A stretch of 64,000 bases of DNA from Gibbula magus (Eukaryota; Mollusca; Gastropoda; Trochida; Trochidae). Position numbers and translations under genes: made by a program. Shown here one piece after another: positions 31,906-44,229 of the stretch (the first letter of the stretch is position 1; each line of letters opens with the position of its first letter). The stretch spans positions 55,170,625 through 55,234,624 of the forward strand of contig OW388305.1 of assembly GCA_936450465.1 (NCBI GenBank). The letters run 5' to 3'. The notes below the pieces were generated by a model. The model was given only the letters and a program-made list of their open reading frames with translations, had not been told where the DNA came from and ran no database searches.

Positions 31906-34900
31906 TAGGGCTGTGTATTGTCTAACTGTAAAGTATTGCAATACGTACCACAATATATTGCAAGATAATATGGAGTTATTTACTTCAACAGAAAACAAGT
32001 ATACTACTACTTTATTAAAATAATATACATGAATTCTTGTAATGATGTATCAATAAGAAGAATGACATGACACACTGGTTGTTTTTTGTATCGCACTCTG
32101 CAGTATTATTGTACAACTGTCGTTGTCAACAATCCATGTCATTCCTGAACCTTTATTGGTTGATGGACAATGACTGATCAATCATTATATGAAGATGGAA
32201 TGCAAGTATAACTCCCTTTTCTTCTGAAAATTCATTTAACATTAATTATTGAACATTAACAGGAAGGAACAACCCAAAAATATCCAAAAAAAATATCACA
32301 GAGTGTCAAACACAGTAACAGTCGGACAGGTCACATGTTCCATGACAAATTTACAAAAAAAGGTTGCTAGAGGCAACACTTTCTAACAAGTTGCAACAAC
32401 TATCAGACAAATTCAGATATATCAGTTCTCTGTGAACCTGGAAAAAAGACACTCATTGTACAATCCATTGAATTCAATGATCTTGAATGAAGAGCTGAAC
32501 TTCAAACTGATACTGCTCTGAATGAAAACATTAAAAAAATAGTCAATGGGATTCAACTATTAACGCTTTGAACAATGAACAAAAAGGGAACCCTTCAAAG
32601 TTTGTAATGCAAACAGTCAGTCCTCAGTAGTTTAATCAACTATTTGCAATTTTGTTTAGGAAAAACAAAGTATCAACATTCCCTGGCTTCATTGAGGCTC
32701 TTTGATGCGATACAATATCCCCTGCCGTTGAAAACGCCCTTTCAGAAGGTACACTTGTGGCTGGTATGCACAGCATTGCTTTGGCCAGTTTTGCCAGACG
32801 AGGATATATTGGCTCATGCTCCTTCCACCATGATAGACAGTCCTCACTGAGTGAGATACCTGGTTCACTGCAGTACTGGTCGACATCTAACTTGGCAAGC
32901 TGAAAAGGCGTCTTAGCTGGGATAGTCTTCACAATGAAAACATCACCAAGTAAACCCTCCAAGACTGAAGATGGTTTAGAAGATGACGAGCCTTTGGTGT
33001 GTTTGGATTCACTGTCAGTCATAGTAGGGGTTGATTCTGTTCCCTCATGGTTGTCTCGTGCTTCGTCTGTGTCTGGCAATTGATGCAGTGGTGGATCTGT
33101 AGTTCCAGGTTCAGTTTTGATGACTTTCTTTGTTTTCTCTGTAATAACAGCTGTTTGAGATGTGACATTACTCCAAACTTCATATCTTTCTTCATCATTC
33201 AGGAAAGGTAGATGTTTGAATCGAGGGTCGACAGCAGAGGCAACATAGAGCAATTCCTTTTGCTTTTCATTGGATGAAAGTCAGCTGCCATTAGGCGTTT
33301 GACCTCTGCGATCACTGGTGTGTCACCATCCTTTGGGAGGCTGCCTTATCTTTCAACATGCTACTTGCCCTGGGACAACACGACGAATTTTCGCCAACAC
33401 ATGATAAACTTTTTTTACCTTCAAAGCTTTACTAACAGCAAGGTTAATTGTATGAGACAGGCATGGGACATGCAAGATAGAATCACAGAGGCCTATGGAC
33501 TTGACAATATGGCAGCATTGTCGGTCGTCACAGGGGGAAAACTTAAAGCTGTTGGCAGATTCCAATCTTTCACAGCTCCTTGTAACACCTCAGCCATGTT
33601 CTCCGCTGTAAAATATATTATATACAGTAAGTCAGAGGACTTCATTATTTGCAATAATTAATTACAAACTTCAACTTGTCGGCCAAAAGAAACGCCTACT
33701 AGAATTTCCTAAAACTGAAATAATTTCTCAAGTATATATATATTCGGAAATGTATGATATGTTATGCAGAAATGGTGCAACTTCATAATAATAATGTTAA
33801 ACTTTTCAATAATTTGTTTACGAAATCAGATAAAATGTCTGGTAGTTATTCATTTTGGCTGACAGTGTAGAAACACAAATTCATAACGCATTCACTCAAT
33901 ACATTATACATTTAAATTTGATTTCAGTGAAAAGAAATTATTAACTTAACAATATATGATTAAGAGTTTTATTGTTCATTAAATAAAATTCATTTACCGT
34001 AGTTGAAATAAGTTCAATTAACATTAACAAATTAGTAAATTATGTATTTGCAAATAAAAAACTTAAAAACAACAAATTGATAAATGTTTAATTTGAAATT
34101 TTCTAATATTTTACCAGTTGGATTTTATTCAAATAAAGAAATTTCACCTGTATGACTCTCATTGAGAACTCGAGTTTGCAAAACGAAGTTCACTATCTCC
34201 CAGTTGACACTCAGATGGCTGGATGTTATCGTAAGATAACTGTCTGTGGCGCATGATGTCCATCCATCAGTTGTCAAAGCAACCTGAAGATATAACATTA
34301 TCAAATAATTTTCAACAACAGAATATAGAAATAAAAGAAATAATATTACAAAGCATCAGATTGAAATTGATATGGCTGTGTGTACAAGATGAACTGCTTA
34401 TTTACTTTAATAATTCAAATAGATTAAACAAAATTGATTTGTTGAGTTTTTAACTGTTTGTTGTTTGATAATTTGAATAATTTCAGCTATGGTAACAATA
34501 ATTCTGTAATTCATATAGAGATAACTTACTTTAAATTTGATTATATAATATATAATATTATATTTCTCTATCATATCATCTTCAGTAAATAAACTAAATA
34601 TAGATTGTTAACCGACTATTTCACATATTTGTGGATATATGTATACCTCAATTTGCACGATTTAAAAACAAAATCAAGTATTTTCCTTCTATTAAGTTGT
34701 AGTAGTATTAATTATATTTGAGTATTGTAGTAATTTCATCATAAATGTTTTTTTATGAAACATTGTTAACGATTTGTTGGAAATTTAAACAATTTGAATA
34801 ATAAAAAATTCAAATTTGATTGTATGTCTGTCACACTTTGACACACTCAATTATGAATTACATTTGACTTATAATTGTCAAATCTGTCAAGCCATTCATG

Positions 34901-35740
34901 TTTTTAATTACATTTTTACAACATTGGAGAATTTTTTATTTTACCTGTTCAGCTTCTGTTAGCCTAGCTTCAACAGTGCGTTTCACATCATTGTAGAAAC
35001 CTGGGATTATTCTTCCTGAAAAAGTAGTTCTAGTAGTTTGTTCTTTAGATCTAGAGTTTGCACCAGCTCTTTGAATTCAGTGGAATCAACAATGCTGTAA
35101 GGGCGTAGGCCTTTCACTATGAACCTTGCGACCTTTTCGTTTATTTGTTTAGCTTTTTGTAAAGTGTTAGGGTATGTCTTCCCAGATGAATCGAATAAAT
35201 GGGTCCATATTTTCGTTTGAGAACCGCTGCCGCTCGATATTGGTGAACATGTAGATTCCGTTGGCGATTTCGGTGTTAGAGACATAATACCTGGATGATG
35301 GCGCCGCATGTGAGTCGACAAGTTACTGGTGCCCCGGCATACTTGACAAACGTATCACATTTACGACATATTGCGGTGTTTTGTTCCACCATACCACTAA
35401 GTTTTGATTTTTTGAGGCCGAAATGTTGCCATATATCAGCCTTCGCACGTTTGTTGGCAACGACTTCATAGCTGTCCGCCATGTTGTAACCATGCTCAAG
35501 GGAAGTAACTCTTTACTTCCGCTTGACTGTTTTCAGTGAATTCTCGGTACGTTTTTTAATTTTATTATTTCAGCTTTTGTGGTAAATAAAATAGTGCTAA
35601 TTCTGAATATTTCTTAATGATTTTGTATTCAGATAATATCAGAGGCAATATACTGGTATTTGGAAACTGTATCGTGATACGTAATTGTTTGAAATTTGTA
35701 TTGCAATATACTGGTGTACCGGTAATACCGTGTAGCCCTA
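31906..35740 (-). mobile_element. hAT DNA transposon with intact ends
   Basis: The element begins 'tagggctgtgtatt' and ends with the complement of 'tagggctacacggtatt'. It is flanked by a perfect 8-bp target duplication, ATAACCAT (31898-31905 and 35741-35748). Length is 3835 bp. Short TAGGG/CAGGG-type inverted ends and 8-bp duplications are diagnostic of hAT. It carries one decayed transposase gene on the minus strand. The preserved ends mean it could still be mobilised by a related transposase. Confidence 0.92.
32636..35482 (-). pseudogene. hAT transposase (BED finger, hAT C-terminal domain), spliced and decayed
   Basis: Exon 1 runs 35482-34945: a BED zinc finger begins 'DIWQHFGLKKS', 'CRKCDTFVKYAG', and after a frame change 'LSTHMRRHHPGI'; its end has donor CAG/GTAAAA. 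Exon 2 is 34283-34148, with acceptor 'cttcag' and donor CAG/GTGAAA, encoding 'VALTTDGWTS' and 'VLQTRVLNESHTG', the hAT catalytic start. Exon 3 begins at 33605 after 'ttttacag' and encodes 'CLSHTINLAVSKAL' and, after further frame changes, the dimerisation end 'IPATSVPSERAFSTAGDI' up to the stop near 32636. At least two frame changes in exon 1, more in exon 3, and a large loss between 'KIRRVV' and 'YVASAVDPRFKHL' show that it is dead. The introns are AT-rich and intact. It resembles the ZBED family of hAT proteins. Confidence 0.9.
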
Positions 35741-35748
35741 ATAACCAT

Positions 35749-36459
35749 ACATGAGGCGTTGAAATTGCGTTGAAAAGTCAAAAGGGTTTACTGGATATAA
35801 TTGCATTGATGGTAAAATGATGGGAAAGTATATTAACATAAGACGTTGTCGGCATAATGTACCCTCTTTGACGTCAAAAAACAAGCTAAAATCACCTTTT
35901 TGACTCTCCAGTCTCGTCTAGTTAGAAGTTTTGATAACACGGATTTCTTGAAACTTTTTTTTTTATCAGGAATATTAACAGATTCACAGGACAAAAAGTG
36001 ATGGAATGCGCTTGTCGGATCCTTCCGCCGGATTCTTCCGTATTCTTCAAGATCCGCCAATTTTGGGGAGAAGGATCCGACAAATGGATTCCACCACTTT
36101 TTGTCCTGTGATTGTGTTTTGCATTTTCAAATGTACTTTGAATGAGTTTAAGAAACAGTGCATATCTATTTCAATTGCACCTACTGCTTGGATTTAGCTA
36201 TCTTGTATGTTGTATGGTATGGTTTCTTTTGCCTGTTGGAACACTCATTTGGCAACATGATTGAGCGAACTGATCTTGTGTAATGAACATAGCTAATGCT
36301 TCACGCATGTCTAGTATTTGTAAATATTGCGAGATAGCTGACACAACATCCAGTATTATTAATTGTATCCAAAGACAATGGAGACATGGTATATACGATT
36401 GAATTGGTGCATTAACAAATAGAAAAATGTTCTGGTTTCATCTCCTGCAGTGATCCATT
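35749..36459. other. Spacer with the second CACAG-ended element inside
   Basis: Non-coding sequence next to the hAT element. Only the TIR element at 35985-36110 is recognisable. Confidence 0.4.
35985..36110. mobile_element. CACAG-ended short TIR element, copy 2 (126 bp)
   Basis: Same ends as at 28890-28989 ('cacaggacaaaaagtg'). Target duplication ATT is at 35982-35984 and 36111-36113. The centre has repeated GGATCC and CCGG motifs. Confidence 0.8.
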
Positions 36460-36760
36460 TTGTTTTCAAGATGATTGCATTATTAGATTTTGAAATCGTG
36501 GAAAATCCCCAGCAGCAATCATGATTCTAAGGATTCAGGTATTATAAATCAATGTGAGATATGATAGCTGTGTGTGCAATAATAACAAGATTGACGTTAG
36601 GTCAGGGCTGGTCACAGAGAGGCCATGTCATGTAAATTATATTCGTTTCTATCTTGTAAGATTGGTGTGTAGATGAATTACTCAAATCATAACTCCTTTA
36701 CATGTGATTGACACAGACGACATGAAATAAAATGAAAACATGTTTTATTTTGTTACATGC
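36460..36760. repeat. Diverged X-repeat fragment
   Basis: Shared landmarks with about 240-520 are 'attagatt', 'atcaatgtga', 'aactcctttacatgtgatt' (against 'aactcctttgtctgtgattt') and 'gacgacatgaaat'. It is clearly older than the copies at 1-1590 and 38400-40490. Confidence 0.4.
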
Positions 36761-37004
36761 GTGTCCAATATTCATAGCCATGCAGGTTATATCAATAAAC
36801 GTCGAAACATTAATTAGATTGGTGAATAAAATCCATTATTAATTCCTCCTGGAGGTACGTTAAATCCAAACAATGTGGACCTAATACAGATTTATAAAGC
36901 TTTGTGTTTGACATATAATATAAATATGTCCGACCTTTTATTGTTGTTGTGTCCACAAAGTAGTGACGATTGTTCTTACTGTTTACTATAATGTTGTTCA
37001 TCAA
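36761..37004. other. Spacer, nothing recognised
   Basis: AT-rich, non-coding. Confidence 0.35.
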
Positions 37005-37200
37005 TCAGCGATGGAGAATGATTGGGTACATCTTGACCTTCTCGGGAATCCAAAAGGTATTCACTGTACAGGAACCTGAAGAGACAGAGGATTGGCTACA
37101 GAGCATTACATAGGATCAGTTTGAGTTAGACCCCAGCAACTTCAGCGTCAAGAGGATTCACAGGATTGGACCACAGAGATGACGAAATCCCTTCAATAAC
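37005..37200 (+). pseudogene. Possible LINE ORF1 (RRM-type) remnant
   Basis: One frame reads 'ETEDWLQSI', a stop, then 'DQFELDPSNFSVKRIHRIGP'. The pattern resembles the 'LGLD...FxIERAHRVGP' stretch of L1-type ORF1 proteins. It has at least two stops and no clear ends. The match is short and made by eye, so it is weak. Confidence 0.35.
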
Positions 37201-38399
37201 TTCAATAACCTCATAACTGCCTTATTCAACATTGTATTGGAGAAGGCCTCGATAACAGTCATAAACTATACTTAAAGTTAACGCAACATCATATTTGAAC
37301 GGTTTCCCGAGGAGATACGTTCATGCAGGTAATTAAATATGCATGTCCCTACAGAGAGAAGCAATGAGCCAAAATAAACATACATTTATTGGTCATTGTA
37401 CAAATGTATGTGGATAGTTCTTTACATCCTGTGTCATCTCTTCCTCCCTATCGAGTTCTACCCCAACTAATGACCTCCAGACCCTACATGTCGATGCTGG
37501 TGATAGTGACTCAGGACAAGCTTGAGAATGTAATACCAGACTAGTTTTAAATGCTTCAAGAGTTCCTGTTTATGTGTGTGAAAGAGAAAATGTTTTAGAA
37601 TGTAATGTTAAACATTATTTGATATGCTTAAAAGAACAAACACTGATTCATTAGATGATATATATAACACAAATGTTTTTTAAAAAATAGTTTGTTTGAA
37701 CTAAATGTACAAAAACATTAGTTTAGTTACTTGCCACCTGATGAAATCTATAGAAGATGTATATAAAAACACTCCCTATTTTTCAATTATTTTAAATGGT
37801 TTGCCTATGATAAACTATTATTTTTACGATGGTAAACTAGTTTCTTAAAATATGTTTACATTGTATGTTCTATATCGATGGATCCTTCCTTGATTACATT
37901 TACAGCAGGTAGTATGCATGATTCGTCCCATCGGGTCGCAATAATACTATGTTTCAATAAAGCACCTCATTATATAAATAATACTCAAATTGATTTCAAG
38001 ATGTATATGTATATGTGTCTTAACCTTTACATGTACTTAGAATTATACGAGTGAGGCAGCACAGATGTATAAAGAGGCATAGATTAGTTTTGCTAAGCCA
38101 CTACACTGAGTGTAGGAGATTCAACTGGAAAAGCATATGTTTGTTACGAATGTCGCCTGGTTATTCAAGTTGTATTTGTACAATTAATAAATACATTTTA
38201 ATGGATATCAGTTAATGCTGGGAACGTTTATAATGAAGAGAAATAAACTAAAAAACGGACACCTTTTGAAGCCAATAATATTCAGATTGTTTTATTTTTC
38301 AATACAAAACTGTAAAGTTTAGAGATGAACGGTAAGCCATAGTAAGATATTGATCTTATAACTCATTTAAAAGTGAACCTCTTGCAATTTGTCATTCAA
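37201..38399. other. AT-rich sequence, nothing recognised
   Basis: No ORF, RNA gene or shared repeat was identified in this 1.2-kb stretch. Confidence 0.4.
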
Positions 38400-40490
38400 T
38401 GTTCATCATCGACTCCCCTAGCAGTTGGAAAGAGATTACTGTAAGTCCTAAAGAATAGAATTGCTTCTGAAGGCCGACATATTGTCCTGTCAACCACTGG
38501 CATGTATTCTTTCAGGTTATAACGTGTGCTTAATTCACCCTCAGTAAACGATAGCACTAAATTACCATCCTCTATAACTAACTTCGACTTATAAACCGAT
38601 ACTAGTATACCAATTTGCCGATCTCATTAACTCATTTAATCACCTCGCATGACATAGATGTCAGTAGTCAGTTCCTCACAAAGGACTTTCAGTAGATATT
38701 CAATCTTAGAATAAGGTTGATGTTGATACTAGTTTGCTGCCTTATCCTAAATAATCCATGCATTTATTTCTTCTGTGATCTTGTCTTGCGATTCAATATG
38801 TTAACCTTCTCTTCGTTATACACAAATGACAAATACTACAACTTTTAGTAAACATTTTGCGCACTCATCTTTTGAAAACGAACAAAGGTTATTTCCATTA
38901 TGTCAAGGATAACATAAAATTGATTGCTAAACGGTTTTGAATTGTAAAGTATATTATTAAAGTATTATCAATATAGAATGAAGTGCAATTGATAATATCA
39001 CACTGTACACAAATGCACTTTTGAAAATAAAGTTATGCTGTCGTAAAGAACATCTTTAGAGATTAAGATTTCTCCATTTTTATATTAAATTCAATTAATA
39101 CTTTGCTTTCCTCATAATTCTTTTCTCCCCAAGCAATATGTTTTTATGATGATGCTGTTATGAGATTATGCAATCCTGAAACACCCCTGGCAGAAAATGT
39201 AATGTTGAGAACGTTGGAGCCATGAATCAATGCGATACATGAATATAAATGTGAGACTCGGCAGCAAATATTTTACTAAGTACGTCATTTCTGATCTGTT
39301 TTGTTTTTGGTTTGTTTTTGTTAGAGTGTTTTTAAGGGGTATTACTCCGATAACAATTTCTTTATTTGTGATTTCGAAGGCGACAAGAAATGCCATAAAA
39401 CATCTTGTCATATAATTGAATACTGTAAAATGTTGTTTCACAGATAAATTAATGGAATCAGATTTTTCATTTAGTTTTCAACCTACTCCCCTACAATCTA
39501 ATATTCATCTGTGATACGTAAAATTCTAAAGCATTTCCGTCTTGGACGTAAAAACACACTCTACAGCTGTAGTGACATCACCTTAGTGCCCGAATCAGAA
39601 AAATGAGGTGGTTGCTAAAAAGTTGAATCCAACAGACATTGTGTATCTTGTCTACTTTTCATCAGGTGTCAAAAGTCATTGCAATATAGTCAATTCATTC
39701 CGCCTGGCGTGATCTTATCCAGTTATACATGTATGAACAACTAGGGAACTTCGTCGACGAGGGACCATGAATACGACGTTGTATTGAATAGACGACTGAC
39801 GACTGTTGTTTTGTTGGTCGACTATTTTTTTTTTACTAACGTGGGTTCCCGAGCCGGTGTTACACTTACAATTTGGAGTACACTACAGGGTACTTCTCAA
39901 AACCCTGTCGTAGAGACCCTCTCCAAGCTGTGTCCGACTCGGGGCGTTGATGGACTAAATCTACATAAGGCTCTGTTGGAGTCTAGCACGCAGGGTGTAG
40001 ACTGGTCATCTCGGCGGCAGCCTAGCCGAGCCTATCGGCTGTCAACCCGACTCTGTTGCTGGTCAGTGCGAGTCTGTTGTGATAGCGTCTCGACTCATTG
40101 TAAATTGCATGCACAACAAAGAGGACATTTAAATTTAGAAGTCGGGTGACCAGGCCAGACGGGAGGTTCTTTGTTCAGCGCTAATTAGGAATCGATAACT
40201 GACCATCTGCCACGGATCCGGAGGACTGGACATGTATTTGAAATTACAAATAAACTTTACAAATGAAATATGCGTATTTCTGGAACATTTCACATATATT
40301 TGAAATTAGTAAAATTGATGTATTTATGTTAATAATTTCCACTGTGTCAGATGCATAATCACTGCTTTATGGACATGGACTGTCATAGTGATATGGTTTA
40401 ATCAAACGATTCAATATTTCATTGAAATAACAATATTGAACCCATTTAAAGATAAGGTATTTTGCTGAATCATTTAATCTTAGGTTCCCT
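38400..40490 (+). repeat. X repeat, copies 2 and 3 in tandem (interrupted)
   Basis: 38400-38740 matches the end of X copy 1 (about 1230-1590), then 38940-39700 matches its start (about 30-870) and 40370-40490 matches 1090-1240. The right-hand unit is interrupted by the block 39725-40260. The order end-then-start indicates head-to-tail X units. Non-coding. Confidence 0.6.
39725..40260. other. GC-richer block inside X, origin unknown
   Basis: This block is absent from X copy 1 and differs in composition from its surroundings (CGACG-, GTCGAC- and CGAGCC-rich). It has a 121-codon open frame (39784-40149, starting inside the block at a non-ATG codon) with no recognised motif. An insertion is likely; I found no terminal repeats. 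Confidence 0.4.
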
Positions 40491-40529
40491 CGGAAGACTT
40501 TCAACCAGCTTTCATTTAGCCTAACAGGT

Positions 40530-41200
40530 TCTGATTTATGTTTCACAGTTGCAGCAACTGTGACTCCTTCAACAACATATGCTTCAAGGCTGCATGATGG
40601 CAGCAGCATCTTTACTGCAGAAGCTAAGGCCATCCTTAAGGCCGTCCATCACTCCAAAACTCAACTCCCAATAATTACATTATTTTTTCCGATTCACTTT
40701 CTTGCCTACAAGCAATTAAAAACTGTAAGAGCGATCACCCAATTATCAGGGATATTTTATTACTTCATAACTCTTGTCTCCAATGCGACATCGTATTCTG
40801 CTGGCTTCCTAGCCATATGGGTATAAGAGGTAATAACAAAGATGACTTGGTAGCTAAATCAGCATTAAACCTGAAACATATTTCTCCTACTAAAGTTCCA
40901 TATACGGATTCTAAACCTGCTATTAAATCTTACATTAAACAACTTTGGAAGTCCCAATTGGACCGACAACATCATAACAAACTTCACACTATTCAACGTC
41001 ATTTAGGTTACACATCTCTATCCTCGTTTACCCGACAGGAAGCTTGTGTCCTACGACGATGTCGTATTGGACACTCTCATCTTACACACTCATATTGCAA
41101 TTTTCTTGTTTAAATTAGGCAAATAAATTAAATATCTCGCCGCTAATGGCTGCAATACTGCCGAAGCGCATTTAAACAATAAGTCACTCACTCACTCACT
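40530..41200 (+). pseudogene. LINE RNase H domain and 3' end (I/jockey type)
   Basis: The first frame reads 'SRLHDGSSIFTAEAKAILKAV'. After a frameshift near 40680 the reading continues 'FSDSLSCLQAI', 'FCWLPSHMGIRGNN', and ends 'CVLRRCRIGHSHLTHSY' before a stop near 41113. This is the RNase H fold and distal tail found at the C-terminus of I-type LINEs. The 3' end has a (CACT)n run at about 41183-41200, a typical tail. RT is missing, so it is a 5'-truncated dead copy inserted into the X repeat. Confidence 0.85.
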
Positions 41201-41695
41201 ATAAGCTGTATTCTTCTGTCTCCAAACACGTGTACGCCCATCGGTATCATGGAGTGAGAATTGACTCTCTTCAGACCAATGGATTTTCCGCCAGGTCCTC
41301 AGATTTCAGTGTTGTCTGTCCAAATACCATGCCAAACGTGCACGTTTATGATGGTCTCTCAAAAAGGGACGTTCAATTACCCTTCTTGTCTTTAGTCCTG
41401 CCAATTTGAGGTGATTTCTGACTGTTCTGGTGCTGATGTTTCGATTTGGTAACCACAGACGTTTCAGCTGAGGACTTGTCAGGAAGGGTTCTCGGCGTAC
41501 ATGTCGAAGAAGGTGTCGGTCCTCTCGAGGTGTAATGACAGTTGGTCCAATTGACGGTCCATTGCACTTCCTAAACAACTAACAACAGTGTAATGGTAGC
41601 CCAGATTTCGTCCTAACGCCTAAAAGGACATTCCTGCAGAGTGCATACCAATAATTTGATTTATGTAATCCATTGACAATGGTCTTTGTGCCATG
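41201..41695 (-). pseudogene. Tc1-like transposase remnant
   Basis: On the minus strand the reading starts 'MAQRPLSMDY' (ATG near 41693) and 'QIIGMHSAGMSF', has a stop and a frame change, then gives the paired HTH part 'REDRHLLRHVRREPF' and 'ISTRTVRNHLKLAGLKTRR', and finally 'RKIHWSEESQFSLHDTDGR', which holds the first catalytic region of Tc1 transposases in decayed form. The downstream catalytic part is missing. It directly abuts the CACT tail of the neighbouring LINE remnant. Confidence 0.85.
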
Positions 41696-41891
41696 TTCAA
41701 TAGATATGCTTTAATGGCTATGGAAAGCAATGTTACATACCACCAACTGCAGTTGAGCCATACTGCTTTTTGTGATCCTCGAGCGTAGCATGTTGCACGT
41801 GGAAAGCAAGGGAGGTAATCAATTTACAAAGGGAGATAATTTCATTTCAAAGGGAGACAATCATGAAAAGTAATTTCGGTCACACGTTAGT

Positions 41892-41930
41892 CACTGCAGT
41901 GAAAATATGAGTTATATTTTCACTGCAGTG
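41892..41930. repeat. Perfect 17-bp palindrome with 5-base loop
   Basis: The arms 'cactgcagtgaaaatat' and their exact complement are separated by 'gagtt'. A further 'gaaaatatgac' follows. Nearby (41805-41870) 'aagggagataat' recurs three times. It is probably the end of an unrecognised TIR element. Confidence 0.7.
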
Positions 41931-43789
41931 AAAATATGACTTTCTACTGCTTATAAGGGTTTTATTCATTAAATAGTACTATTAGTGTTAGTATTATCAT
42001 TTCATATTTTAGCCTTCAACGTTACATTATGAACAATGCAAAGAGTTTCCCTACCAATCAATCTTTTTTACAGAGTACATATTTGTAACTTTATTCTGTT
42101 GAATATAGTTCTGTCGAGGATAGCTTAAAGTAGATATTCGGAGGTTCTGGTTATTTTATTTTTACTTATTGGGTCACTGGTTAAAGGTGAACTTTTTTTA
42201 GTTTCCTTTTTTAAGCAGAATGATTCGTATTTTATTCTTTGTGAATTATCCTGGCCTTTTTCCTTTAGGACTTTAAGAGGTTCTTACAGAATGTAATTGA
42301 AATTAAAAAATTAATTGGATGAACTTTTTTTAAGAATGTGTATTATTTTGCAGTCGTTTATTGAATAAAAGTAGCTTCATTTCATTCACTCAAAAATTTA
42401 AATCATTTCTGTGACTCATCAGACTTACACTTTTCAATTATTTTCATTATCAATTTATTTTTATTTCAAAAGAATTGTTATGCTTTATTGTGACTTATGA
42501 GTTTCGTCAATAGAAATATATAAACGTGAGACTTAGCTGTATGTCCTATGTGAATAGAATAATACAGTTGCAAAATATCATAACACATCAAACATTCCAA
42601 ATGTCCAAAATAAATGAATGTGTAATTTTAAATAGAATATTTAATTTTTTTAATGAAGTCTGTCAAGTCATATGGGCCTTGTTTTGCTCTTCTTTTTTTC
42701 ACCCTTTTTCCTTATTTTAAATATTTCTAATTAAAACTTCTGGGATTATGTGAAATTTTTGAACGCTTTTTAATGACCATAAATCTCATGATCAAGCGTC
42801 TTTTAAACCAATAATCTTCTGTCAAAATGAGAGTTAATGGTTTACGTTGTCGTGCTCCAGGGTTTAGTCTATTACAGGCAGTAAGTATTTTAGAGCAAAT
42901 GGGAATGTTTTTGTTAATGATTTCAAACTATTTACATATTATTAACTGAATATAATTATTTATTTTATACTATTTTTAGTTCCAGTTATCGCAATATGTC
43001 ATTGAAATTGCCTAGATACATGGTGTTTCGTCTGATAAACTATGAGGTAAAAGGTCGAGGTTACTAAACGCATGACTGACAGAGATTGGGTTATGTTCAA
43101 TGTAAAATCAAAGTAAAGGCAGGAGAGGTTATGCTTGATAACTTGTTACTGTGACTAACATTGCTCTTAACGCAAATTATTACTTGTTTAAAGTTTTGCT
43201 TCATACCTAAAACACGTTTTTAACATATATCGGTTTACAAAGAAAATATAAAAATGTGTATAAACGTAGTAAGGGCACTTTCAATTTATGAATTCATAAT
43301 TGTTATGCTAAAGATAAGCTGTCAAAATTCATACATAGAATAATCATTTTATCACCGTTTATCAATTGAAACACGACTATATTGTTATATCACATGTTAG
43401 GAAAGGATATGTGATCAATGTATGGCAGTCCCATTTGAGATGAATTGCCCTGTTTATGTATTGTCACTCTTTATCAAATCTGATTAATTGGTTTACAATC
43501 TAAATTCGTTTTTAAATAAAGGAAATTGATCAGATTTCAGAAGATTTCAAATCAATGTAAATAATAAAGAAAACAGTAGGACTGGAGTTGAGAAGGGGGG
43601 TTTACAATACATTTTGAGTTATTACTTGGCTGGATACTCAAGTAACTTGTAAACGAAAATAATATCATGATATCCTCTTATAAGGAGATCAACTCACGAG
43701 GAATATTATGATAAAAAAAATCTCAAGTCTATCAGAATATAAGAATATTACAATTAACACAAAACATTTACATATTTAAATTAACAAGA
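41931..43789. other. AT-rich region, low-copy repeat at about 42980-43110
   Basis: No gene. 42980-43110 matches 7960-8100 in direct orientation. The rest is not recognised. Confidence 0.4.
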
Positions 43790-44190
43790 GACATCAGAAG
43801 ATGACATATCCCAACGGTCCCACATAATTTGTAAAACACATCTTCGACAGATAAATGGATCTACTACTTCAGTTACTGGGTAATACACATGCAACGTTTC
43901 GGGAAGATATGATGAAGAGTTTGGAGCTGTGCTCCGGAAACGAACCTGTCCAAATTCAACACATTTCTATAGAAACGGGAAAAAAATAAAATTTTCAGAA
44001 ATCTGAAAATATCAAAATATACCACTTCATTTAGTGGGTAATAGACATGGGAAGTTTCAGAAAGATATCATGAACGGTTTTCGAGTTCTGCTCCGGAAAC
44101 GAAATGATTACGGACGGACTGACAGACAGACGGACGGGGGGACGACTATATCCCAAGGTATTACATACCGGTGGGATAAAAATGTCGGGA
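43790..44190 (+). repeat. R1 interspersed repeat, copy 2
   Basis: Matches 29135-29690 in the same orientation, here as a simpler unit ending in 'gacagacagacggacgg' and 'gggataaaaatg'. It lies beside the inverted unit C but is not itself inverted, so it inserted independently. Confidence 0.65.
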
Positions 44191-44229
44191 TTCAGTTAAC
44201 TGGTCGTTTGTTTCTCTATTTCTGTCTTA

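Noticed and set aside
32644..33661. Plus-strand frames over the hAT region
   Set aside because: They overlap the minus-strand transposase exons, whose hAT motifs are clear; the plus-strand frames have none.
39784..40149. 121-codon frame in the GC-rich block
   Set aside because: No motif, non-ATG start and no second copy; it is described only as part of an unexplained insertion.
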